Assembly: GCA_910588205.1 (NCBI GenBank)
Contig: CAJUQK010000004.1
Location: 1 to 64,000 of the forward strand
Length of the DNA stretch: 64,000 nt
Source of the DNA: an uncultured Eggerthellaceae bacterium
GTDB taxonomy: Bacteria > Actinomycetota > Coriobacteriia > Coriobacteriales > Eggerthellaceae
Direction of reading: 5' to 3'
This document shows, piece after piece, positions 41,407 to 50,063 of the stretch (position 1 is the first letter of the stretch; every line of letters begins with the position of its first letter). Both the position numbers and the translations under genes were made by a program. The notes below the pieces were generated by a model that saw only the letters and a program-made list of their open reading frames with translations, searched no databases and was not told where the DNA came from.

Positions 41407-42672
41407 CTACTCCAGAGGAGCAGCCTCCTCCACGTAGCCGTCAAGCTTTTCTGCCTTATAGTTCCTCCAGCCTTTGCTGGTCAGGTTGAAGATCAGGAAG
41501 ATAGCGCCGAGGACAAAATAGCCTACTGCCGCAAAGATAACCGGGAAGTACACATTGTCGCCACCAATGCCCTGCAGAGCGCCCAGCAGGAACGAAGACA
41601 GAAAATTGCCCAGATTCGTGCCGATCATCATGAGAGATGCCGCCCAGGCCATACCAGCTGGGGAGGTGATGAGGCTGACCTCGAAGTTCACGAAGGCGCA
41701 GACGCAAGCACCGATACCCAAAAGGGCCATGGCCACGTAGTAGAGCATCGTGTTGGAACCGGCCACAAGCAGGCAGATCATGCCAGCACCCAAAACGCAA
41801 TAAAAGATGGGATCGGTGAACTTGCCGAGCGCCTTGAGAATAGCGCCACCAAAAGCACAGAACACAGCCGTGAACACCGTGAAGATTGACAGGCAGTTCG
41901 CAGCATCACCAGCGGTACCAGCACCATTGATATCCATGAATACCGATGACAAGATGAGCCCCTGGGAGAGCAGCATCTGATAACCCATGAACAGCAACAT
42001 GACCACCCAAACGCCAACTCCGAGCTTCACGCGCTTGGCCTGCTGGAACTCCTCGGCGCTCTTCGCGCCCTCCTCCTGCACGATCTGCTCTACCGTCTTA
42101 GGCTCTTGGAAACAGATGAGCGTGATGATCCAGGCAACGAAGATGAACGCTAGGGACAGGAAGCAATAATTCCACTGAATGGTGGCCAGCCAACCGCCAA
42201 GCATAGTGAAGATGATACCGCCGCCAGAACCGAACATCTGATTCCAACTCAGATACTTACCTCGCTCATCCTTATCGCGGATCATGCGCATGAACCAGGT
42301 GGCACCCAAAGACATGATGAAACCCGTACCGAAACCGCAGATCAAACGGCAGAGCAGAATAACCCAGATGGAGTCGTTCCAAAACGTAGGCAAGATACCG
42401 AATATCCCGCTGGAGAGCATGCCGATGTTCGCGATCGTCTTGAACTTGACCTTGCCATTAGCAACAGACCCGAATACGAGGATACCGATGATGGTACCCA
42501 GAGAGGGTAGCGTGTTGATGAGGGACACGAGCCACTGGGGCTGGTCTGCGAACTGCTCGAAGAGCATGCCCATAGCCGGAGTGGTGGCACCAGCCGTAAA
42601 GCAGACCAAGGTGACGCACATGACGCCGAAGGCAGCCTTCATGCTGACTGGCGAGGCTTTAGTAGAAGCCAT
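41407..42672 (-). CDS. MFS transporter
   Basis: A 421-residue 12-helix major facilitator. The N-terminus (MKAAFGVMCVTLVCFTAGATTPAMGMLFEQF) begins right at helix 1; loop 2-3 reads GSVANGKVKFKTIANIG, and RLICGFGTGFIMSLGATWF is helix 4. The start ATG has AAAGGAGGAGAG upstream; the 19-residue extension to 42729 is rejected. Substrate unknown. It resembles the MFS protein at 52740-53996 in its opening (VTPALAAFG) and in the ICFQEP/ICFKEP loop. It is downstream of, and possibly co-regulated with, the UroD-like gene. Confidence 0.85.
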   Translation of the reverse strand: MASTKASPVSMKAAFGVMCVTLVCFTAGATTPAMGMLFEQFADQPQWLVSLINTLPSLGTIIGILVFGSVANGKVKFKTIANIGMLSSGIFGILPTFWNDSIWVILLCRLICGFGTGFIMSLGATWFMRMIRDKDERGKYLSWNQMFGSGGGIIFTMLGGWLATIQWNYCFLSLAFIFVAWIITLICFQEPKTVEQIVQEEGAKSAEEFQQAKRVKLGVGVWVVMLLFMGYQMLLSQGLILSSVFMDINGAGTAGDAANCLSIFTVFTAVFCAFGGAILKALGKFTDPIFYCVLGAGMICLLVAGSNTMLYYVAMALLGIGACVCAFVNFEVSLITSPAGMAWAASLMMIGTNLGNFLSSFLLGALQGIGGDNVYFPVIFAAVGYFVLGAIFLIFNLTSKGWRNYKAEKLDGYVEEAAPLE

Positions 42673-43053
42673 TCTCTCCTCCTTTGGAAAGGATTGACAA
42701 GAGGAACCCTTGACGACAGCGCCCTTCATCCCTCATCGAGCATTCCTCCTTTCCCTCTGGGATGAGTCGCTTCGCTTCAGGATCCATTTCCGTGCCGCTT
42801 ATCCTCATACTTGAAGGTTCGCTTCCGTTGGATTCAAACTATCCGAAGAACTGCAAGTATGAAAAGCGACAGCCTCTTTATATCCACCGGCTGCATCTTG
42901 GATAAGCGATAGGCGGTATCAAATGCCTGCTCCGCAGTTCGTCAATTGGTATTAGAGGATAAGAGTATGACCCTTCGTACAGGATGTCTTCGAGAAGCAT
43001 GCCCGCCAGATGTCTCGTTCGGTCACGCTCGACATCGCAGACCACGAACGATC
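42673..43053. other. Intergenic region with scattered LuxR-like half-sites
   Basis: No gene seen. On the + strand there are CTCATACTTG near 42803, CAAGTATGA near 42851, GGTATTAG near 42948 and AGTATGAC near 42965. These resemble halves of the palindrome at 55394-55418, and the first two form an inverted pair about 40 bp apart. Short matches of this kind can occur by chance, so this is a weak indication of regulator binding upstream of the MFS gene. Confidence 0.35.
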
Positions 43054-44076
43054 TCACACCGCAGGCGTGATAGGCGGCTGGCTTGCACCGAGAAGTTCTT
43101 CGCTCACTTGAGCAATGGCCTTGCTTGCCGCCTCATACGCCCCTGGGAAAGCGGTCATAGGACCAGCTGAAGTGAAGCTGGGAATCATATAATTCACCCC
43201 GGTAGATTCCACAAGGCTCTTCACATGATCGTAGATCTTGTCGAAGGACCAGTCAGCCACATCGAACTTGCCATTGTCGATCCCACCCTGGAATGAGATC
43301 TGGCCCCCGTATTCCTTGACCAGCGCCGGAAGGTCATTCTCGGTCACAGGACCTTGCCAGATATCAACACCCATATCGATGAATTCTGGCACGAAGGGCG
43401 CACTATAAGCGTCATTGTGATGCACGATGAGCTGAACTCCATTATCCTTCCAGAAGCCATAGACCCTCTGATAGGCAGGGACCAAGAATTCCTGCATCAC
43501 ACCACGGCTGAAGAGGGTGCCTACCTGCGTCCCGAAGTCATCAGCATGAAAGAGGGCATCCGGCTGAAAGCGCTCCAGCTGGATCTGTGCAACTCTCAAT
43601 TCCCATTCCACCATGTAATCAATGAGCTCATGCATCTCATCTGGGTTCTCCATGAATGCGCAGAGGGTGTCTTCCATACCCAGCAAGTAATGGATCTTCT
43701 CGAATATGCCTTGGGCAACTTCAACGGTTACGAACTGCTGAGAGCGGTCTATCTTCGACGCTGCCTCCATGAAGGGGGCCCAATCGTCTTCGGTATAGCT
43801 ATCAGGGTCAGGAGCAACCACGTAATCCTTCCACCGTTCGATATCCTTGATAACGCGTGTCTCAACCGTATCTGACGGATAAGGTCCTGGCTGTCCTTCA
43901 GCCCAGGTGATCGTGGCCCCCCAAGCATTCGTCAAAGTCTCACCCACATTACAGAAACCTACCGAATCGGCGATGATTGGATCGAAGGCGGTTCCAAGGT
44001 AGGAACGCTGATCCATGAGATACTCGGGTTTCCCTCCCTGGATGATCTGCAACAAGTTCTCGCGAGGCGTCAGCAT
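43054..44076 (-). CDS. UroD-family protein (second), probable methyltransferase-like
   Basis: A 340-residue TIM-barrel protein of the uroporphyrinogen-decarboxylase superfamily, found away from haem genes. The barrel pattern is clear (PDALFHADDFGTQ near 165, QLIVHHNDAYSAPFVPEF near 215, GQISFQGGID near 260). The Cys-containing zinc-site segment seen in the 30343-31482 protein is replaced by MIPSFTSAGPM, with no cysteine, so a zinc-thiol mechanism is unlikely. It may be a demethylating (substrate-side) methyltransferase feeding the corrinoid protein at 29684-30319, but it is in a separate transcription unit; this is speculative. AAAAGGAGA precedes the start. Confidence 0.75.
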   Translation of the reverse strand: MLTPRENLLQIIQGGKPEYLMDQRSYLGTAFDPIIADSVGFCNVGETLTNAWGATITWAEGQPGPYPSDTVETRVIKDIERWKDYVVAPDPDSYTEDDWAPFMEAASKIDRSQQFVTVEVAQGIFEKIHYLLGMEDTLCAFMENPDEMHELIDYMVEWELRVAQIQLERFQPDALFHADDFGTQVGTLFSRGVMQEFLVPAYQRVYGFWKDNGVQLIVHHNDAYSAPFVPEFIDMGVDIWQGPVTENDLPALVKEYGGQISFQGGIDNGKFDVADWSFDKIYDHVKSLVESTGVNYMIPSFTSAGPMTAFPGAYEAASKAIAQVSEELLGASQPPITPAV

Positions 44077-44311
44077 GGGATTCTCCTTTTGATCGCAACG
44101 ATCTCAGCCCTATGGCGCTTGCAAAACATCTCCCATAAGGCTCCTTTGGATCGTTATACCTGCTGGAGGGAAGAAAAACGAGATACAGCTAATATGAGAA
44201 GGACATATCGGCATCGTCTTTTGATATTAAAGGAGGCGAAGAAACGGGGGACCTTCGATCTAACCTCAGATACTCTCTCTTCGCGCTCATCTGAGGCGAC
44301 TGGATTGGTTT

Positions 44312-44368
44312 ACTCGTTTAATCACTCGTTTAATCACTCGTTTAGTTAAACAAGCAGTTAAACGAGTG
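44312..44368. repeat. Upstream iteron array of the AlbA_2 gene
   Basis: Three direct copies of ACTCGTTTA at a 12-bp period (44312, 44324, 44336), with the linker ATC between them, are followed by two inverted copies: a degenerate TTAAACAAG and GTTAAACGAGTG (44357-44368). It lies in the 339-bp gap 44077-44415, about 50 bp before the AlbA_2 start, at the expected promoter position. The first 34 bases recur exactly, inverted, after the gene. Confidence 0.85.
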
Positions 44369-44415
44369 TGCTACCATCGTGAAAGAAGGCAACCGATGAA
44401 GATGGCAGGGTATAG

Positions 44416-45900
44416 ATGGATGTCACCCAGGAGCAGCTCCAAGAAACGATCGATCTGATGAGGAAGATCGGCGTCGATCTTCAGAAATACGAAGTAAAGT
44501 CTACGCCGAAAGAAGCATCCAAAGATATAGCAAAGACGCTCTCTGCCTTTTCCAACGGCTCAGGTGGCTGGCTCATCTTCGGCTTATCGGAAAAAGACGG
44601 CTTCACACCAGTGAAGGACATCGATATAAAGTCGTTGCAAGACTCTATTGCCAATGTTTGCAATGAGAAGATGCATCCCCCTGTCCGTCCCATCATCTCT
44701 GTCCATGAAGTCGAGGGCCATCCGATCTTGGTCGCTGATATAAAGGAGATGCGGCCGATGGATAAGCCATGCTATGTAAAACAAAGTGGTATGTATGACG
44801 GGGCTTTCATCAGAACGGGGGATGGAGACCGAAGGTTATCGCATTACGAGATAGACCGCCTTAACGATGAGCACCGCCAACCTCGCTATGATCGCGATAT
44901 CGTTGAAGATGCAACGATGGAAGATTTGGATAGTGGTCTTCTTGCCGCTCTTCTGCAACGTGAGCGCATCGTACATGCTAGGAATTTTGCGCAGCTTCCA
45001 GACGAAGAAGCGCTCACCAAGCTCAATGTCATAAAAAGGGATGCTCATGGCATCCTCCGACCAACTTTAGCGGGGCTTCTTGCGTTGGGAGAATTCCCGC
45101 AACAATTCTTCCCTCGCCTGAACATCTCATTTGCCTGTTATCCCGGCACGAACAAGTCAGATGTAACTGAAATGGGACAACGGCTCATAGATTCCGCAAC
45201 ATTGGTTGGCTCAGTTCCCTTCATGATCGAAGACGCGATTGCTGCCATTGATAGGAACATGAGAACAGGAGCACTTATTGAAGGCGCATTTCGAAAAGAT
45301 GTCCCTGATTATCCGATCATCGCACTTCGTGAAGCTATTGCCAATGCCCTGATGCATAGAGACTACTCCCCTCAATCCCATGGGACACCGGTTCAAATAG
45401 ATATGTACATCGACAGGCTGGAGATCCTCAATCCCGGTGGGTTATTCGGCAATGTGACCATTGACATGCTCGGCAAAGACTGCGTAAGCGCGTCACGCAA
45501 CCAATTCCTCGCTCATCTTCTGGAGAGCATTCCTTATTCCGATGGCCAATTCGTTGCCGAGAATCGAGGTACGGGCTATCAGACCATAGAGGCTCAGATG
45601 AGCGACGCATTGATGCCCCCTCCAACACCGAGGGATACGATAGGCTTCTTTTCTCTTCTTTTTCAAAAAAGACATATCACGCCTGATGAAAGACGTTTTT
45701 CTTCTCAAGAATCCATGAGGGCTATCATTCTTGGACTGCTTGAGGATCAGGGATCCATTAGCACCGGAGAAGTGGCGAAGCATTCAGGAAAATCGAAAGC
45801 CACTGTCGTGAAGTACATCAATGGCATGATCGATGCCAACATCCTAGAACCAACTCAGCCGAAAGGCAGTACGAAGCAGCGCTATCGCCTCTCCCATTGA
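44416..45900 (+). CDS. AlbA_2 (Schlafen-type) DNA-binding / RecG-like ATP-binding protein
   Basis: A 494-residue protein. The N-terminal AlbA_2 domain (about 15-130) has YEVKSTPKEASKDIAKTL and AFSNGSGGWLIFGLSE; the middle HATPase_c_4/RecG-C-terminal-type domain (about 290-400) has LREAIANALMHRDYS and LEILNPGGLFG; the C-terminal winged helix (about 435-490) has STGEVAKHSGKSKATVVKYI. Such proteins are regulators or defence/mobile-element-associated DNA-binding proteins; no exact role is established. The gene looks AT-richer than its neighbours, suggesting transfer. Start has AGGG 5 nt upstream. Inverted iteron arrays flank it at both ends. Confidence 0.85.
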   Translation: MDVTQEQLQETIDLMRKIGVDLQKYEVKSTPKEASKDIAKTLSAFSNGSGGWLIFGLSEKDGFTPVKDIDIKSLQDSIANVCNEKMHPPVRPIISVHEVEGHPILVADIKEMRPMDKPCYVKQSGMYDGAFIRTGDGDRRLSHYEIDRLNDEHRQPRYDRDIVEDATMEDLDSGLLAALLQRERIVHARNFAQLPDEEALTKLNVIKRDAHGILRPTLAGLLALGEFPQQFFPRLNISFACYPGTNKSDVTEMGQRLIDSATLVGSVPFMIEDAIAAIDRNMRTGALIEGAFRKDVPDYPIIALREAIANALMHRDYSPQSHGTPVQIDMYIDRLEILNPGGLFGNVTIDMLGKDCVSASRNQFLAHLLESIPYSDGQFVAENRGTGYQTIEAQMSDALMPPPTPRDTIGFFSLLFQKRHITPDERRFSSQESMRAIILGLLEDQGSISTGEVAKHSGKSKATVVKYINGMIDANILEPTQPKGSTKQRYRLSH

Positions 45901-45917
45901 TCAGCCTGTAAGGGTTC

Positions 45918-45961
45918 ACTCGTTTAGCTAAACGAGTGATTAAACGAGTGATTAAACGAGT
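45918..45961. repeat. Downstream inverted iteron array of the AlbA_2 gene
   Basis: ACTCGTTTA (45918-45926), GC, then three inverted copies of TAAACGAGT at a 12-bp period (45929, 45941, 45953). The first 20 bp (45918-45937) form a perfect palindrome. The array is the reverse complement of the upstream array over 34 bases, and starts 18 bp after the gene's stop codon. Confidence 0.85.
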
Positions 45962-46284
45962 GAGCATTCTCAGGAGCCACTAAGCGTGATACCTGAGAGC
46001 GATCGGCTCTCTGGTAGGCAGCTGAGCTCTGGGTGGCCTGAGCTCTGGAAGTTGCAGCGTAGACCAAGAGCACCTGATAGGATTTTAGCCTCGCCCGCAA
46101 AGCGGCATTTTCGCTAAAGCCCTCAGCCTTCTATGCATGAACACCCCTTATGAAATCCTCGTCACTTCGTCGTAGAGGCTGTTTCGTACGGTGGGGCAAT
46201 TATCAGTGCCGTATGCATTTGATAGCCTTAACCTAATCACTGAGCAAATGCGGTTCTCTTACCTATGCGAGGCGAGAGGATGAA
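45962..46284. other. Intergenic region between the iteron array and LuxR gene
   Basis: About 320 bp without a convincing gene. It contains a dyad GAGAGC-GATCG-GCTCTC around 45989-46005 but no clear terminator T-run, and should contain the promoter of the LuxR gene at 46285; I cannot point to a strong -35/-10 pair. Confidence 0.5.
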
Positions 46285-47835
46285 GTGCCTATGAGCGATG
46301 CCCCCTTCAAAAGCGATGCGGCATTCCAGCTTTCGTCCATGTCTTGGGACACCACCACTGGGTTGGGCTGCTTCTTCACTTGGACATTCAGCATGCTCTG
46401 CCTCGGTGACTTCGAGAACAGTCCTCTGGTCGCGGGACTCGAAAGCTCCCACGATTTCCTCTTCACGCGTCTTCTGTTCCTGGCGGGTACTGCTACCGCA
46501 TCCCTACTCTGCCTTTTTGCCCTAAAGCAGCTTTCACGGCCTTCGCCCGTGCTTCTAGGAATTGCCTTCCTGCTGACATCCGCCCCGATGGTCTGCCTCC
46601 TCCCCCTTCCGCTCCTCAGGCAAATCGGAGCCTACGGAACCGCATGGGTGGCCTGTGGTGCCGGAGAAGCATTCTGGTTCTTTTTCTGGCTCTTCCATCT
46701 ACGAATGATCCCCGTCGATCTATGCCGCCGTACGGTATGCAGGGCTATGGCCCTCGCGGGTGCCTTCACATTCCTCTTCGCCCTCATGTACGCTGACCTC
46801 ATGATGCTAGGCTTGGCAGTGCTTCCGGTAGCCTGGACTGCCTTCTTCATCAACTCATCTTTGCACTCCCCCTCAGTTGACCCCTTCGAAAGCCCCTCGT
46901 TCAAAGCACCTCAGACCAAAGGGGGCTTCCGTGAGTGCACAAGCCACGTCATCACCACCTTGCGCGAAGAGGGGTTATCGAAAGTGCTGCTCAAAGGCCT
47001 TCACTCATTCATGTTCGCCTACCTATTCGGCATCGCACTCATCACTGCCGTATCGATTGGCGGAACGGTAGTGGCAGGATCAGTCTTAGGGTTCACAATA
47101 GCCCTCGCAAGCCTGGGGCTATTCCATTTGCTTCAGCGTGATGAGCTGCTTGCTTCCACGATCATCACCAACGCCTTCGTTCCCCTCTCGTGTATCTCCT
47201 TCCTGGGAATGGCCATCCTATACCCCGCTCCCTCCCTTGTATCCTTCGTTGCCTTGACCGGAGCACTCACCACCATGCTCTGGATCATGAGCATCATATC
47301 CTCATTCAACTACCTCTCCTTTATGCCGACCCGATTCATCTTCGAAGGCTGGTCCGCAAAAGCCTGCTCATCGATAGGTATGCTAGGCGGATGGCTCACG
47401 GGTGGCTCTTTGCTGATTTTTGAGCCTCAAGATGAACGCCTCGTTATACTGGCGATGTTCGCATCCCTCTGCGCGGTGGTCATCCTAGACGATGTCTTCT
47501 TCAAGAAGATGCGATTGGTGATGTCAAGGACCATCGTGAACAAAGAAGAGCAGATAGCAGTCCAAGAGACTGCTACGATCCTTCCTTTTTCTCCCAAAGG
47601 GGATCGTTGGCTGGAAGCCTGCGATGTCTTGGCTGAGCGTCATAGCCTATCACCTCGCCAGAAGGAGGTGTTCCTGCTCTTAGCGAATGGACGGAATACT
47701 GAATACATCACCAACGCCCTAGGGCTCTCTACTCCCACGGTGAAGACTCACACCTACGCGGTATATCAAAAACTAGGGATTCACTCCCACCAAGCCCTCA
47801 TAGATTTGATCGAGAAGACTGCCTTCACCGGATGA
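46285..47835 (+). CDS. LuxR-type regulator with polytopic membrane N-terminus (2)
   Basis: A 516-residue protein with about twelve hydrophobic segments (residues 20-410) and a C-terminal LuxR helix-turn-helix (about 450-510): HSLSPRQKEVFLLLANGRN and STPTVKTHTYAVYQKLGIHSH. The start is a GTG with GAGAGG 5 nt upstream; ATG two codons later is an alternative. It is convergent with the zinc-ribbon gene and the third LuxR gene. Its target is not obvious; the adjacent AlbA_2 gene is upstream on the same strand, and the molybdoenzyme genes further right are candidates. Confidence 0.9.
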   Translation: MPMSDAPFKSDAAFQLSSMSWDTTTGLGCFFTWTFSMLCLGDFENSPLVAGLESSHDFLFTRLLFLAGTATASLLCLFALKQLSRPSPVLLGIAFLLTSAPMVCLLPLPLLRQIGAYGTAWVACGAGEAFWFFFWLFHLRMIPVDLCRRTVCRAMALAGAFTFLFALMYADLMMLGLAVLPVAWTAFFINSSLHSPSVDPFESPSFKAPQTKGGFRECTSHVITTLREEGLSKVLLKGLHSFMFAYLFGIALITAVSIGGTVVAGSVLGFTIALASLGLFHLLQRDELLASTIITNAFVPLSCISFLGMAILYPAPSLVSFVALTGALTTMLWIMSIISSFNYLSFMPTRFIFEGWSAKACSSIGMLGGWLTGGSLLIFEPQDERLVILAMFASLCAVVILDDVFFKKMRLVMSRTIVNKEEQIAVQETATILPFSPKGDRWLEACDVLAERHSLSPRQKEVFLLLANGRNTEYITNALGLSTPTVKTHTYAVYQKLGIHSHQALIDLIEKTAFTG

Positions 47836-47850
47836 AGAATACCAACGCCT

Positions 47851-48030
47851 TTATCGCCCGGAGGAGCGACTAGCTTGGCCGGGCATGCGAACGAGAGGCT
47901 CACCGCACTTCACACAAACCTCGTCAGTTGGCTTGTTGACGTGGCCACAAGCGAAGCAGGTGCCAAACGGCCTTGTTCGGAGCTTCGTGATTCCACACTT
48001 TCCGCATCCGGTGCAGAGATATCCGCACAT
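47851..48030 (-). CDS. 59-residue double zinc-ribbon protein
   Basis: A small protein I found by translating the minus strand. It has eight cysteines: C2, C6, C9 and C12 (MCGYLCTGCGKC), C25/C28 (CFACGH) and C39/C42 (CVKCGE), fitting a zinc ribbon plus an extra N-terminal cysteine cluster. The start at 48030 lies after a purine-rich GGGGGG stretch. It follows the stop of the third LuxR gene by 13 bp, so it is probably co-transcribed with it. Function unknown; small zinc ribbons can mediate protein-protein or nucleic-acid contacts. Confidence 0.8.
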   Translation of the reverse strand: MCGYLCTGCGKCGITKLRTRPFGTCFACGHVNKPTDEVCVKCGEPLVRMPGQASRSSGR

Positions 48031-48043
48031 AGCCCGACCCCCC

Positions 48044-49657
48044 CTATTCCTTCTTCAATCTTTGCTCCACCATATCGATCAGTTCTTGATGGGAATGGAT
48101 TCCCAGCTTTTGGTAGATAGCGTAGGTATGACTCTTCACCGTGGGAGTGGAGAGCACGAGCTTCTCACGAATGAATTGGACATTGCGCCCTCGTGCCAAA
48201 TAGATGAATATCTCGGTTTGGCGGGGAGACAGCTTGAATTCGCGTGCCATCTCGCGACTGATAGCCAGATAGTATTCCTCAACTGCAGCCCCCGTGGTAT
48301 CGCTCGGCGCCCCGAGCCCTGACCCAAACTCTGCCAGATCATCATCCAGCGGCTCTTGAGGCATCTCAAAGGCGGATCGGCGAAAGAGGAACGAATCCAC
48401 GATCACCGCAAAGATGCTCAAACCAAAGCAAACCAAGAGGAATACATATCCGCTTTCGATGAGCCATTGACTGAACAGCACAACTGCCAACCATCCTAGG
48501 AAGAAGCCGAAGGCGTTGCCCAATTTCGACGCTTGGAGCTCCCAGAACCAACGCACGGCATCGTAGGGTGTTCCCACATAAGCGCTATAGGCATTCAGTA
48601 TCTCAAGACAGCCGAAGAGCGCAAAGAGGAGGAGTGCACATAATAGGATCCATTCCGTGGGCCAGAGCGTTCCCAACACCGCCATGCATAAACAGGTGAC
48701 CGGCAAGAACAGGCGCAGCAACAGATCCTTCCAACTTGCCTTGTCTTCTTTGAGGGTCACGAGCATTATGAGCGCACTCGCAATATTCCCTATCCCAATG
48801 ACCACATCCTCGGAAGGTGCATGATCTCCCGAGAGCACCATACCCGTAACGAATCCCAAGAAGATGGAATAGAGACACGAGAACAGTCCTTTGAAGATGA
48901 CCATCCTTCGGTCGCTTTCAAAGGGGATGACGTTGCGGAATTCGAGGAACCCCCACGGTCCCTTATTCGCTCCCCTCCAGATGGTCATACGATCCGAATG
49001 GCCCTCGAACCGCCGACGCGCCAACCGTAACGACCCGTAGGAAGCTGCCGGAAGCAAGGTGGATACCCCCACCGCCAACCCATGCATCACGAAGGGCATT
49101 ATCGCCAAAGCAGACCCGCCGATAACGAAACCACAGCAGATGGCATAGAGCTGCTGATCACGAGAGAGGACACGCAGGCGCATGCCCCAAAAGAACGCCA
49201 TGACCGATTGCCCGATACCTGTAAGACACCATAATCCGAACGCGATCTCTGGCGGCACGGGAGCGACGAACGTCAACCCTGCCACCATGCAAAGCACCGG
49301 CACTATCCATTCCATTGGCGTATTCTTGAACCGACGCAAGAAGTCGCCACGGGTAGCGAAGAGCACCATAGCCCCTAGGAAGATACCCCCGAACAAGAAA
49401 GCACGAGAGGCAAAGAACGCATCACCCCCATACGGGGACGATAAGCTTCGGCACCATCCAAAGAGGAAAGCCCATGCCATGAAACACGAATAGCCCAGCA
49501 TATCCAGCATGGGCATGAGGACCTGCCCCCCGATCATGGAGGGAGTGGCTTCATCCAGCGTCTCTTCGGAGTGCTTTCCCTTAGAGGCAATGTCACCAAA
49601 GGAAGCGTCCTCAAGAAACTGTCCTGTTTCAACCTGCGTTGTCTGCATGCGTTCCAT
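48044..49657 (-). CDS. LuxR-type regulator with polytopic membrane N-terminus (3)
   Basis: A 537-residue protein of the same architecture as the other two: about twelve hydrophobic segments (residues 45-430) and a C-terminal LuxR helix-turn-helix (about 475-535) with KLSPRQTEIFIYLARGRN and STPTVKSHTYAIYQKLGIHSH. It is closer in the DNA-binding part to regulator 2 than to regulator 1. The start at 49657 has AGG 4 nt upstream; 49684 and 49648 are alternatives. It is downstream of the Mo/Fe-S/small-protein operon on the same strand, separated by 189 bp with a palindromic repeat, so it is probably a separate unit controlling that operon. Confidence 0.9.
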   Translation of the reverse strand: MERMQTTQVETGQFLEDASFGDIASKGKHSEETLDEATPSMIGGQVLMPMLDMLGYSCFMAWAFLFGWCRSLSSPYGGDAFFASRAFLFGGIFLGAMVLFATRGDFLRRFKNTPMEWIVPVLCMVAGLTFVAPVPPEIAFGLWCLTGIGQSVMAFFWGMRLRVLSRDQQLYAICCGFVIGGSALAIMPFVMHGLAVGVSTLLPAASYGSLRLARRRFEGHSDRMTIWRGANKGPWGFLEFRNVIPFESDRRMVIFKGLFSCLYSIFLGFVTGMVLSGDHAPSEDVVIGIGNIASALIMLVTLKEDKASWKDLLLRLFLPVTCLCMAVLGTLWPTEWILLCALLLFALFGCLEILNAYSAYVGTPYDAVRWFWELQASKLGNAFGFFLGWLAVVLFSQWLIESGYVFLLVCFGLSIFAVIVDSFLFRRSAFEMPQEPLDDDLAEFGSGLGAPSDTTGAAVEEYYLAISREMAREFKLSPRQTEIFIYLARGRNVQFIREKLVLSTPTVKSHTYAIYQKLGIHSHQELIDMVEQRLKKE

Positions 49658-49734
49658 GAACCTACTTCCAAGACCCGAGTACACTGATATGGCATTCGAA
49701 AGTCATGTGCGAGGCACTCGGTGGTTGCTACATC

Positions 49735-49754
49735 GGGCCGAACACGTTCGACCC
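49735..49754. repeat. Intergenic palindrome, family copy 5
   Basis: Arms GGGCCGAAC (49735-49743) and GTTCGACCC (49746-49754) pair with one mismatch and are followed by CTACGG, as in the other copies. An outer pair GTTGC/GCAAC flanks it, and TGCCGCAGG follows, which also occurs between copies 3 and 4. It lies between the small-protein gene and LuxR gene 3. Confidence 0.55.
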
Positions 49755-49845
49755 CTACGGATGGTGCAACATTTCCTGCCGCAGGAGCATATCAAGGATC
49801 CGCCCGGTGAACCGACAGAAAGTCGGTCCACCGAAATGTCTTGGA

Positions 49846-50055
49846 TCAATTCTGAGCCACCACTGATGCGCGATCAGACATGGACATGAAGAACCACTTT
49901 CCCAGAGCATAGGTGTATCCGAAGCCCTGCAGATCGGCCCTCGTGCATCCCAGCTCGTTCACGATGTCTGTCACCTCGCGGCCTGCATTCGTCTGATCCG
50001 TGAGCCATGCCAGCTGCTCTTCGTCAGAGAGCTTCAAGAAATCGTCTTTCGTCAT
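49846..50055 (-). CDS. 69-residue protein linked to the molybdoenzyme operon
   Basis: A small protein with no family I recognise. It is helical and mildly acidic at the N-terminus (MTKDDFLKLSDEEQLAWLTD), then has a helix-turn-helix-like stretch (GREVTDIVNELGCTRADLQ), with one cysteine. It has AGG 7 nt before its start and begins 8 bp after the ferredoxin stop, so it is the third gene of the Mo/Fe-S operon. It may be a maturation chaperone or regulator of that enzyme; this is inferred only from position. Confidence 0.7.
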   Translation of the reverse strand: MTKDDFLKLSDEEQLAWLTDQTNAGREVTDIVNELGCTRADLQGFGYTYALGKWFFMSMSDRASVVAQN

Positions 50056-50063
50056 GATCGTGC

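Noticed and set aside
44089..44349. 86-codon frame upstream of the AlbA_2 gene
   Set aside because: Its C-terminus is the translated iteron (SFNHSFNHSF); no domain or conserved features.
44312..44368. Possible CRISPR array at the ACTCGTTTA repeats
   Set aside because: Units are 12 bp with 3-bp linkers and no spacers; the inverted copies and position fit iterons.
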